Shown one piece after another: positions 34,215 through 42,848 of a stretch of DNA of 64,000 bases. The notes under the pieces were generated by a model. That model was given only the letters and a program-made list of their open reading frames with translations, searched no databases and was not told the origin of the DNA. How positions within the stretch are numbered: position 1 is the first letter of the stretch; every line of letters starts with the position of its first letter. The translations under genes were made by a program, and so were the position numbers. This DNA is from Reyranella sp. CPCC 100927 (GTDB lineage: Bacteria > Pseudomonadota > Alphaproteobacteria > Reyranellales > Reyranellaceae): positions 1 to 64,000 of the forward strand of contig NZ_VOHA01000020.1 in NCBI RefSeq assembly GCF_007859315.1, in the 5' to 3' direction.

Positions 34215-36950
34215 CTAGGCGGTCAGGTGCGTCAATGCCTGCTTGAGACGCGCGATGGTGGACAGCGCCTCCGCGCGGCGCTCGCGCTGCTCTTCGACGA
34301 CCTCTTCCGGTGCCTTGGCAAGGAACTGAGCATTGCCCAGCTTGGCATCGATCTTGGTGACCTCGCCCTCGAGCTTGCGTATCTCCTTCTCGAGCCGCAG
34401 CCGTTCGGCCTTGAGATCGATGACGTCGGCCACCGGCAGCGCGTAAGTCGCCTCGCCGACCACCAGTTGCAGAACGCCCGACGGCACAGAGCCATCGATC
34501 TCGACACCATCGACGCGGGCCAGCCGCTCGATCGCGTTGCGGTGCGTCGCCAGTCGCGCGCGGGTCGCGGCGCTGGCATCGCGCACAATCAGCTTCAGCT
34601 TGGCGCCGGCCGGCACATTCACCTCGGCGCGCGCCGAGCGGACGTCGGTGATGAGCTTCACCAACCACTCCATCTCGTCGCCCGCCGCCTGGTCCGGTGA
34701 CGGCAACCGGTCCGGCCACGCCTGTCCGATCAACGCGCCCTGTTCGGCGCGGTGACCGAGCTTGTCCCAGATCTCCTCGGTGATGAAGGGCATGATCGGG
34801 TGCAGCAGCTTCACCGTCTCGCGCAGGACGACGCCAGTGACGGCACGCGTTTCCCGGATCGCGGCCTCATCGCCACCCAGGAAGATCGGCTTGGTGAACT
34901 CGACATACCAGTCGCACACCGTGCCCCACACGAATGCGTAGAGTGCGTTGGCCGCGTCGTTGAAACGGAACTCCGCGATCGCCTTGTCGACCGTGGCCGC
35001 GCAATGCGCCAGTTCCCCCAGAACCCACTTGTTCACCGTCAGCGTCGCCGACGTGGGCTCGAAACCGGTCGGAATCGCCACGCCGTTCATCTGGCTGAAG
35101 CGGGTGGCGTTCCACAGCTTGGTCGCGAAGTTGCGATAACCTTCGACACGCGCCGGCGCCATTTTCATGGGCTGACCCGGCCTGCCCTGCACGGCAATGG
35201 TCGCCAGCGTGAAGCGCAGGGCATCGGCGCCGTATTTGTCGATGAGATCGAGCGGGTCAATGATGTTGCCCTTCGACTTCGACATCTTCTGGCCCTTCTC
35301 GTCCACAATCAGCCCATGCAGGTAGACCGTGCGGAAAGGCACCTCCTTCATGAAGTGCATGCCCATCATCATCATGCGGGCGACCCAGAAGAACAGGATG
35401 TCCCAGCCTGTCACCAGCACGCTTGTCGGGTAGTAGCGTGCCACCTCCTTGGTCTGCTCGGGCCAACCCAAAGTCGAGAACGGCCACAGCGCCGAGCTGA
35501 ACCAGGTGTCGAGCACATCGGGATCGCGCGTCAGCGTCACATCGCGGCCATGCTTGGCGCGAGCAGCGGCCTGGGCATCGGCCTCGTTCAGCTCGACGAA
35601 GACGTTGCCCTGCTCGTCGTACCAGGCCGGGATCTGGTGACCCCACCACAGCTGGCGTGACACGCACCAGGGCTGGATGTTCTCCATCCAGCGGAAGAAT
35701 TCATCCTTGCCATGCGACGGCACGAAGGCGACGTCGCCCGTGCGCGCAGCCTCGATCGGCGCCTTGGCCAGTTCCTTGGCGTTCACGTACCACTGTTCGG
35801 TCAGGAACGGCTCAATGGGAACGCCGCCGCGATCACCATACGGCACGCTGTGCGTATGCGGCTCGATCTTCTCGATCAGCTCGAGCCCCTCGAGCTCGGC
35901 CACCAGCTTCTTGCGTGCCGCGAAGCGATCCAGGCCATCGTACTTCGCGACCACCGCCTCGGCCGCGTCCGCCGGCAGGCCTTCGAGAAAGTCGGCATTG
36001 CCGGCGAGCGCCAGCTGTGCCGACCGATCGAGCACATTGATCGCCCGCAGCGCATGGCGGCGACCGACCTCGAAGTCGTTGAAATCGTGCGCCGGCGTGA
36101 TCTTCACGGCGCCGGAGCCCTTCTCCGGATCGGAGTATTCATCCGCCACGATCGGAATTCTGCGGCCAGCCACCGGCAGGATGGCATGGCGGCCGATCAG
36201 GTGCTTCCATGTCGGATCCTCGGGATGCACCGCGATCGCGGTATCGCCCAGCATGGTCTCCGGCCGTGTCGTGGCCACGACGATGAAGCGGCCCTCGTCG
36301 CCCTCGATCGGATAGCGGATGTACCAGAGGCTGCCCTTGACCTCCTGCGACTCGACCTCGAGATCCGAGATCGCGGTCAGCATCTTGGGATCCCAGTTGA
36401 CCAGCCGCTTGTCCTTGTAGATCAGGCCTTGCTTGTAGAGGTCGACGAACACTTTCAGCACGGCTTGCGAGAGGCCCTCGTCCATGGTGAACCGCTCGCG
36501 CCGCCAGTCGCACGAGGCGCCCAGCCGCCGCAGCTGGCGCGTGATGGTGCCGCCTGACTCGGCCTTCCACTCCCAGACGCGGGCCAGGAACGCCTCGCGG
36601 TCCAGAAGCTGCTGGTTGCCCTCCTTCGCAGCCTGCCCCAACGCCAGCCCAATGCCCTTCTCGGCCAATTGCCGGGCCACCACCATCTGGGTGGCGATAC
36701 CGGCATGATCGGTGCCGGGCTGCCACAACACGTCGTCGCCCTTCATGCGGCGCCAACGGATCAGCACATCCTGCAATGTATTATCCAGCGCGTGCCCCAG
36801 ATGCAGGCTGCCGGTAACGTTGGGTGGCGGAATGACAATGCAGTATGGCGGCTTGCCCGAGTCCGGGTTGCATTCGAAAGCACCCGACTGCTCCCACTCG
36901 GCGTAGCGTCGGGCCTCGATGTCCTTGGGGTCGTAAGTCTTGTCCAGCAT
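34215..36950 (-). CDS. valS: Valine-tRNA ligase
   Basis: This 911-aa class I synthetase charges tRNA-Val. The HIGH motif appears as PNVTGSLHLGHA (HLGH at residues 50-53), and KMSKS is in GQKMSKSKGN near residue 555. The editing domain lies between (about 190-340). The C-terminal 65 residues form the expected coiled coil (LKAERLRLEKEIRKLEGEV) that contacts tRNA. The start is ATG 36950 (MLDKTYDP), the usual ValRS beginning; the frame is open further but without homology. No T-box is visible upstream. Confidence 0.98.
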   Translation of the reverse strand: MLDKTYDPKDIEARRYAEWEQSGAFECNPDSGKPPYCIVIPPPNVTGSLHLGHALDNTLQDVLIRWRRMKGDDVLWQPGTDHAGIATQMVVARQLAEKGIGLALGQAAKEGNQQLLDREAFLARVWEWKAESGGTITRQLRRLGASCDWRRERFTMDEGLSQAVLKVFVDLYKQGLIYKDKRLVNWDPKMLTAISDLEVESQEVKGSLWYIRYPIEGDEGRFIVVATTRPETMLGDTAIAVHPEDPTWKHLIGRHAILPVAGRRIPIVADEYSDPEKGSGAVKITPAHDFNDFEVGRRHALRAINVLDRSAQLALAGNADFLEGLPADAAEAVVAKYDGLDRFAARKKLVAELEGLELIEKIEPHTHSVPYGDRGGVPIEPFLTEQWYVNAKELAKAPIEAARTGDVAFVPSHGKDEFFRWMENIQPWCVSRQLWWGHQIPAWYDEQGNVFVELNEADAQAAARAKHGRDVTLTRDPDVLDTWFSSALWPFSTLGWPEQTKEVARYYPTSVLVTGWDILFFWVARMMMMGMHFMKEVPFRTVYLHGLIVDEKGQKMSKSKGNIIDPLDLIDKYGADALRFTLATIAVQGRPGQPMKMAPARVEGYRNFATKLWNATRFSQMNGVAIPTGFEPTSATLTVNKWVLGELAHCAATVDKAIAEFRFNDAANALYAFVWGTVCDWYVEFTKPIFLGGDEAAIRETRAVTGVVLRETVKLLHPIMPFITEEIWDKLGHRAEQGALIGQAWPDRLPSPDQAAGDEMEWLVKLITDVRSARAEVNVPAGAKLKLIVRDASAATRARLATHRNAIERLARVDGVEIDGSVPSGVLQLVVGEATYALPVADVIDLKAERLRLEKEIRKLEGEVTKIDAKLGNAQFLAKAPEEVVEEQRERRAEALSTIARLKQALTHLTA

Positions 36951-37169
36951 GTCATTTTCCGCGAAAGGACCGGCCCTATAGCACAAATCGCGCGGGGTCA
37001 CGGATGGTGTGCTGGATCGCCCTCCGGTGCCAAACGTGCAGCACCCCTGCGGCAACTCAACCGCCAGTGTCCAGTTTGAACTCTTCGATTCTTGGGGTTT
37101 TGGCACTCGCCTGTTAGATTTGGACGCTGTCTCATAAAATAATTAACCATCCGTCCAATAGACTAAAAA
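36951..37169. other. Intergenic region between valS and tadE-like gene
   Basis: These 219 bp hold the divergent promoters of valS and the pilus-type genes. The half near the plus-strand gene is AT-rich (CATAAAATAATTAACCATCC). I could not fix a clear promoter or attenuator. Confidence 0.35.
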
Positions 37170-37679
37170 ATGATTCGCAGTGGAGGACTGCCGGCCCGGA
37201 TTTGTGGGCTTCCGGCAGCTCATAAACTCGCCCAGGCGAAACGTCGGCGCTGGTTGTCCGCCGTCACGTCGTTCCGCCGCGCGCAGGATGGCGCCAGCAT
37301 GATCGAGTTCGCGCTTGTCGCGCCGATCCTGCTCCTGGTGTTGTTCGGCATCCTGTCGTACGGCCTGTATTTCGCCGTGATCCACAGCGTGCAACAGGTG
37401 ACCGCCGAGGCTGCCCGCGCCTCCGTGGCCGGGATCACCCCCGCCGAACGCCAGCAGATCGCCGCCAATACGGTCAATGCGGCCATCGGTTCCTATCCGC
37501 TGCTGCGGCGGGATCGCCTGACCTTGAACGTGGTGCCCGCGGCCGGCGACCCCAGCCTGTACGACATCCGGGTGACCTACGACGCGCGGCATCTCGGCAT
37601 CTGGTCGATGCAGGGCATCGTGCCGCTGCCGTCGTCGACGATTCAACGAACATCAACCGTTCGCCGTGGGGGACTGTGA
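37170..37679 (+). CDS. TadE-like pilus assembly/pseudopilin protein
   Basis: This protein is up to 169 aa. The hallmark is the TadE segment DGASMIEFALVAPILLLVLFGILSYGLYF near residues 40-68: a Glu five residues into a hydrophobic N-terminal helix, as in type IV pilin-like precursors. The ATG at 37170 has no good ribosome site, and a TTG at about 37251 would give a more typical short leader, so the start is uncertain. A CTGCCGG/CCGGCAG hairpin lies inside the first 30 codons. It precedes the TadG-like gene by 43 bp. Confidence 0.85.
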   Translation: MIRSGGLPARICGLPAAHKLAQAKRRRWLSAVTSFRRAQDGASMIEFALVAPILLLVLFGILSYGLYFAVIHSVQQVTAEAARASVAGITPAERQQIAANTVNAAIGSYPLLRRDRLTLNVVPAAGDPSLYDIRVTYDARHLGIWSMQGIVPLPSSTIQRTSTVRRGGL

Positions 37680-37722
37680 CGCCGCGAGCGGCGTCGTCAA
37701 TCAATCAACAAGGGGAATACAA

Positions 37723-39426
37723 ATGAACCTGTATGGGCTGCTGTCCGCCCACCTCCATCGCCTGCGTGATGACACGCAAGGCAATGTGATGATCATGACC
37801 GCCGCGTTCATGACGGTCGTGATCGGCTGCCTCGCCTGCGCCGTCGACCTGGGGAGTCTCTATTTCGAGAAGCGCCGCGCGCAGGCGGCCGTCGACCTGG
37901 CCGCCATGGCCAGCGCCCAGGCGCTGAGCAATGCCCGGCCGCGGGCGGTCGATACGCTGACTCGCAACCGCTATCCCACCCCGGCCGCGCTGACCGTGGA
38001 GACCGGAACCTACACGGCCAACATCGCCATTCCGGTCGCCAGCCGCTTCACGGCGGGCGCCACGCCCGCCAATGCCGCACGGGTTACCATGACCACGCGT
38101 GCACCGCTCTATTTCGGCAGCGCGATCCTCGGCCGCAACTCGACGGAGGTGCGCACCACGGCGGTAGCCGTCAACTCGCAAATGGCGCAGTTCTCGATCG
38201 GCACGCGGCTGGCGGCGGTCAACGGCGGCATCGCCAACGCCCTGCTGTCGCGCGCGTTGGGGACAACCGTGTCGCTGTCGGTGATGGACTATAATGCGCT
38301 GGCAGGTACCAAGGTCGACGTCTTCAAGTTCTCGCGGGCGCTTGCCACGCAGCTGAACCTGCAAGCCGGCACGTACAACGAGTTGGCCGCCACCGTGGTG
38401 CGGGCGAGCGATGTCTACACGGCGCTCACCGTACTGGCGCGCAACGGCGATCTCGGCCCTGGTCAGCAGCTGATCGATGCCCTCACGCGCCTGGCCGACG
38501 CGGCCGCCAACACGACGTCGTCCGTCACGCTGGGCCAGCTGATCGGCTACGGCCCCTACGGCAACCAGCCTGTCGCCGAAGGTCCCGGTGCCGGCGTCAT
38601 CGCCAAGCTTGGCGCGCTCGATCTCGCGAACATGACGGCCTTGGTGGCCAACGGTCAGCGGCAGATCCAACTCGACCTCGGCGCCACGATACCCGGCCTG
38701 GCACGAACGGTTGTCACGGTCGTGGTCGGCGAGCGCATGGTGACCTCGCCATGGCTTACCCTGGGTGGCAACGATGCCGTCGTGCGCACGGCACAGACCC
38801 GGGTGTACCTCGACGTTCAGGTCGGCGGCACCGGCCTGTTGTCCATCACGTCGGTTTCCATCCCGCTCTACCTGGAGGTCGCTTCGGCCGAGGCACGACT
38901 CAGCAACGTCGCCTGCGGTAACTCTACCGCCGACACCAGCGTCGCGCTCGCGGTTCAGCCCAGCGTCGCCGAGGCCTGGCTGGGAACCGTCAACCCGGCG
39001 GCCCTGACGAACTTCCAGATCCGGCCGACCGTCAGCCGGGCCACGCTGGTGAATGTGAACCTGCTGCTGGGATCCATCAACATTACGGGTTCGGGCCACG
39101 TCCGCTCCGGCTCGCCCACCCCGCAAACGGTGAATTTCACCTATGACGAGATCCAGGCGCTGACGATGAAGACGGTCTCCAGCACCAACATCGCCGGCTC
39201 CCTGATCGGCAGCCTGCTGGGCAATCTCGATCTCTCGGTGTCGGTTCTGGGCCTGGGGCTGGGTGTGCCCGCCATCCTCTCGTCGCTCAACGGCGTGTTG
39301 GCGGCGGCGCTGACGCCGATCGATTCGGTTCTCCAGTCGGTGCTGACGCTGCTGGGCGTGAAGCTCGGCCAGGCCGATGTGGTGGTGAACGGGGTACGCT
39401 GCGACGGCTCGATCCTGGCGCAGTGA
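37723..39426 (+). CDS. TadG-like protein with N-terminal TadE/G membrane segment
   Basis: This 567-aa protein starts at ATG 37723 behind AAGGGGA. Residues 20-55 (DDTQGNVMIMTAAFMTVVIG, then DLGSLYFEKRRAQAAVDLAA) match the TadG/DUF2134 N-terminus, with one membrane helix and a large exported part. The rest is rich in Ala, Thr, Val and Asn and has no visible von Willebrand A domain. A paired Cys motif is seen near 400 (SNVACGNSTAD). It follows the TadE-like gene but no CpaF/TadA, RcpC or TadBC genes are nearby. Confidence 0.85.
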   Translation: MNLYGLLSAHLHRLRDDTQGNVMIMTAAFMTVVIGCLACAVDLGSLYFEKRRAQAAVDLAAMASAQALSNARPRAVDTLTRNRYPTPAALTVETGTYTANIAIPVASRFTAGATPANAARVTMTTRAPLYFGSAILGRNSTEVRTTAVAVNSQMAQFSIGTRLAAVNGGIANALLSRALGTTVSLSVMDYNALAGTKVDVFKFSRALATQLNLQAGTYNELAATVVRASDVYTALTVLARNGDLGPGQQLIDALTRLADAAANTTSSVTLGQLIGYGPYGNQPVAEGPGAGVIAKLGALDLANMTALVANGQRQIQLDLGATIPGLARTVVTVVVGERMVTSPWLTLGGNDAVVRTAQTRVYLDVQVGGTGLLSITSVSIPLYLEVASAEARLSNVACGNSTADTSVALAVQPSVAEAWLGTVNPAALTNFQIRPTVSRATLVNVNLLLGSINITGSGHVRSGSPTPQTVNFTYDEIQALTMKTVSSTNIAGSLIGSLLGNLDLSVSVLGLGLGVPAILSSLNGVLAAALTPIDSVLQSVLTLLGVKLGQADVVVNGVRCDGSILAQ

Positions 39427-39438
39427 TGCGCCCCGGAG

Positions 39439-42400
39439 TCACTGACCGATCCGGTCTTGCTGGCGCTCTTCCAGCGAACGAATGGGTTCGGGGTTGCCGG
39501 CCTGGTTGGCGGCACCGGAGACTCCGCAGCTGCCTTCCATCATGCGCCGCAGGAAGCCCGGGGTGATCGCCGTCGCGGCATTGACCTCGCCCTTGGGCTG
39601 ATCGATGGGTCCGCGCACGGTATAGTTGATCGCGAACACGCCCCGGCCCTCGCCGCCGGTCAGGATCCAGCCGATGATCGGAATGTTGGACAGGAAGGCG
39701 TTGAGCACATAGGCCGGGGTCACCGCACCCGCCAGGCAGATCTCCTCGCGGTCGAGCAGGTATGTGCCCTGCGCCGTGATGCCGACCGAGTTGCCGCTGG
39801 TCTGTGCGTTGCGAATGATCAGCTTGTCCCCCGCCTTGTCGACGCGGGCTTCCAGCTTGTCGAACACCTGGCCGGCATTACCGGCCTTGTTGAGCTGTTC
39901 GACGACGCCGTCGAGAGTCGCGACATCCCGACCGGCGACGGCGGGCGTCTGGGCCATCCGGAACTTCTTCATCTCCACCTTGATGGCCATGGGTGGATCC
40001 GCTTTCGAATCGTCGATCTGGCCGACGACATCGAGATCACCGCCCACCAGACCGTCGAGCCACCCGGCAGCGCGCAGCAGTCCGCCGGCATCCGGTGATC
40101 TGACTTCCAGTTGCCGGCCATTGCCCTGCGCCTTGAGCGTCACGCGCGTCGGTCCGGCTGTGCCGGCAGTGAGCTGCAGGTCGGCCGCCAACGTGCGCTC
40201 GCCCCGACGAGTCACTGTGCCCTTCACGGCCGGCAATGCGCCCTGCTTCAGCAGAACCTGGCCGACATCGAGTGTCACGGCCACGATCGGCCCGCTCAGC
40301 GGCCGGGCCGGCGCGTTGGGATCGATGCGCGGCGCTTGCTTTTCCTCTTCGAGGAAGCGCGCGATGTCGAGTGCCGGCCCCTTGACGTCGACCGCGTAGC
40401 CGGTGTCGGTACGCCGCAGTTCGCCGCTGATGTTGGTGCGGCCCAGCACGACACGGCTGAGTGTCGCCCGCGCGAACTGGCTGTCGGGCGCGCGCAGCTC
40501 GACACGGCCGGCGACGGACAGATCAGCCGCGCGCACGTCGAAGTCGGTGGCCGCCGGCACCGGGCTGCCGCTGAAGCGGGCACTGACCGTAGCCTGGCCG
40601 TCAGCACCAATGGCCTTCTCCCACTTGATCTCGGGGATGGCGAGGCGGGCCTGCTTGAGGTCGGCTTTGACGGTGAGTTCACTGGGGCCCGCCGCCGGCA
40701 CCTGGTAGACCAGTGGCGCCAGCATCACGGTGCCCGCGATGTAGGACGACATTGTCCCGATGCCGGCCTTGGACAACACGGCCTGCGAGATCGGTCCCTT
40801 GACCTCGTATCGGCGCCGGAAGGCGACCTTCGATCCGAACAGTTCACGCCACTGGACGTCCAGGACCTGCCCCTCGACCTTGCCCCTGCCGGTCACCTTC
40901 ATTTCGCGCGGATTGACTTCCAGGCGCGCTGTCGCATCGCTCAGCGTCATGCCGAAAACAGCATTCTGCAGCGTGAAGCGCTCGATATCGGCGGTGGCCG
41001 AATAGTCGATCTCGCTCATGAGCACCGTTTTCACCAGCGGCAGCTTGAGGCGCAGCGTGGTTGACACCTCACCCGCCGTGCGCTTGGGATTGAACAGCAG
41101 ATCCTTGGCGAGACCGATCTTGGGGTGCGCCAGGAACGCCATCGTGTCGGGTACGCCGGCGCGGGTCCGTACTTCGATGTCCGCGCTGTGATTTTCGGCC
41201 CCTTCCAGACCGAGAACATCGATACGGGCACCGACAAGCTTGATGGCATCGGCGGCGCCCGAGGCGACCTCGAAACGCATCAGCTTGCCGTCGAACGTCA
41301 TGGTGCCCGACACGCCGCGCAACGGCGGCATCGGATCGAGATAGCGGACGGTGAGACCCTCGTAGCGCATCTCGGCCAGCGATCGCTCGACCTTCAGATC
41401 GTCCGGATGATCGAGATTGCCGAACACGGCGAAATCGAGCGTGATGGCGTTGATCGTCCCCTCGCTGATATTGGCCAGGGTCCAGGCGCGCCCGCCCTTG
41501 GCCAACGGCTCGAGCCAGAATTCCGGCAGCCGCCGCACCGGCACGTCTTTCAAAGCCGCCTTGCCTTCGAACTGGAAGGCACGATCCTTCAGATTCAGCA
41601 GACCGGTGAGGGTTGCCGTTGGGCCATGGAAGCCGACGCTGAATTCCTCGACCCGCACCTGGTTCTCGGCCGGCGCGAAGGACAGGCGCATGGCCACCTT
41701 GTCGACGTCGCGTGCCGGACTGAGCACGCCGGGGATGCCGACGCGGCCGGCGCCGCCAAAGAGATCGAGCTTGATGTTGCGGATTTCGCCCTGGCCGGAT
41801 GCCGTGACGTGGATCACGCCTTCCATCGGCAGGTCGAGCTCCGCCAGCGGCGCCAGTTGGGGCGCCGCCGTGGCGAACGCAGACAGCCGCAGATTCTGAC
41901 CACGCAAGGTGATATCGAGCTGTTCGCGGGAGCGGCCGTACAGCGCCGACAGCTGGAACTCGGCCTTGTGGCCCCCCGCCTGCACCGTCAGCGCGCCCTG
42001 CATGCGCACACCGGCCTGGTCGCGCACCATCACGCCGCGCGCCGCCGGGGCATCCCACACGAACCCGGTGGTCTTGTCGTCGATGCGCAGACGCGCCGAG
42101 CCGATGCGCACCTGGTTCAGTTGACCGAGAGGATGGTCCGGATCCGGTTCGCGCAAAAGCTGCTCCAGCAGGACCGGCAGCATGCGGGATGAGGAGGCTT
42201 CTTCATCCTGCGGCAGGAACGTTTCGATCAATCCTTCCCGGCTGATCACAACGTCGAGTCGCACATTGTCGATATCGATCTCCGTCGGCTGCAGGACGCC
42301 GCCGGCCAGGGCCCGGAGATTGAGATTGATCACCACCGCCGGCACGCTCGCCACCCGCACACCGTTGGCGTCGGTCGCCGCAATGTCGCCCAGCACCAGC

Positions 42401-42627
42401 TGCACGGGTTCCTGCCAGCCGCCCCAGACCAGCGATACCCGGCGCGCCTCCAGCGCCATGCGTCCTTCCGACGTCTCGAACGATCGGCTGGCATATTCGC
42501 GCGCGAACGGCAGCTCGAGCGGCCCCATCGACAGGCGCCAGAGCAGCAGCACGGCGATCACCGCGGCGCCGATCACGGTGGCGCCAATCCAGCGCAACAG
42601 GCGGAAGGCGAAGCGAACGTGCGTCAT
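39439..42627 (-). CDS. AsmA/YhdP-like large envelope protein (DUF3971)
   Basis: This 1062-aa protein has one N-terminal membrane helix (residues about 12-32) followed by a long periplasmic beta-rich region. Segments such as RMALEARRVSLVWGGWQEPV near 56 and LAGAVTPAYVLNAFLSNIPIIGWILTGGEG near 985-1014 are typical of the YhdP/AsmA C-terminal family. These bridge-like proteins are implicated in phospholipid transfer between the membranes and in outer-membrane stability. It diverges from glnE with a 221-bp gap. Confidence 0.9.
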   Translation of the reverse strand: MTHVRFAFRLLRWIGATVIGAAVIAVLLLWRLSMGPLELPFAREYASRSFETSEGRMALEARRVSLVWGGWQEPVQLVLGDIAATDANGVRVASVPAVVINLNLRALAGGVLQPTEIDIDNVRLDVVISREGLIETFLPQDEEASSSRMLPVLLEQLLREPDPDHPLGQLNQVRIGSARLRIDDKTTGFVWDAPAARGVMVRDQAGVRMQGALTVQAGGHKAEFQLSALYGRSREQLDITLRGQNLRLSAFATAAPQLAPLAELDLPMEGVIHVTASGQGEIRNIKLDLFGGAGRVGIPGVLSPARDVDKVAMRLSFAPAENQVRVEEFSVGFHGPTATLTGLLNLKDRAFQFEGKAALKDVPVRRLPEFWLEPLAKGGRAWTLANISEGTINAITLDFAVFGNLDHPDDLKVERSLAEMRYEGLTVRYLDPMPPLRGVSGTMTFDGKLMRFEVASGAADAIKLVGARIDVLGLEGAENHSADIEVRTRAGVPDTMAFLAHPKIGLAKDLLFNPKRTAGEVSTTLRLKLPLVKTVLMSEIDYSATADIERFTLQNAVFGMTLSDATARLEVNPREMKVTGRGKVEGQVLDVQWRELFGSKVAFRRRYEVKGPISQAVLSKAGIGTMSSYIAGTVMLAPLVYQVPAAGPSELTVKADLKQARLAIPEIKWEKAIGADGQATVSARFSGSPVPAATDFDVRAADLSVAGRVELRAPDSQFARATLSRVVLGRTNISGELRRTDTGYAVDVKGPALDIARFLEEEKQAPRIDPNAPARPLSGPIVAVTLDVGQVLLKQGALPAVKGTVTRRGERTLAADLQLTAGTAGPTRVTLKAQGNGRQLEVRSPDAGGLLRAAGWLDGLVGGDLDVVGQIDDSKADPPMAIKVEMKKFRMAQTPAVAGRDVATLDGVVEQLNKAGNAGQVFDKLEARVDKAGDKLIIRNAQTSGNSVGITAQGTYLLDREEICLAGAVTPAYVLNAFLSNIPIIGWILTGGEGRGVFAINYTVRGPIDQPKGEVNAATAITPGFLRRMMEGSCGVSGAANQAGNPEPIRSLEERQQDRIGQ

Positions 42628-42848
42628 GCCGGCGACCGCCTGGTGCCAGGTGATCGCTGCGCGCCGACCGGCAACGGACCAGCCCGGAAGCGTTCACAGG
42701 GCCAATTTGCATGGCCACGATGCTTCGCGCAGGCCTCGTCCGGGTTTGAAGTCACTGCGATCATACTCTCACGGAAACCTTGACGCGGTGCGCCCAGGTG
42801 CGCACACGGTGGCGACGTTCCACGCACCATAAACCGTCCGCGTTGTCG

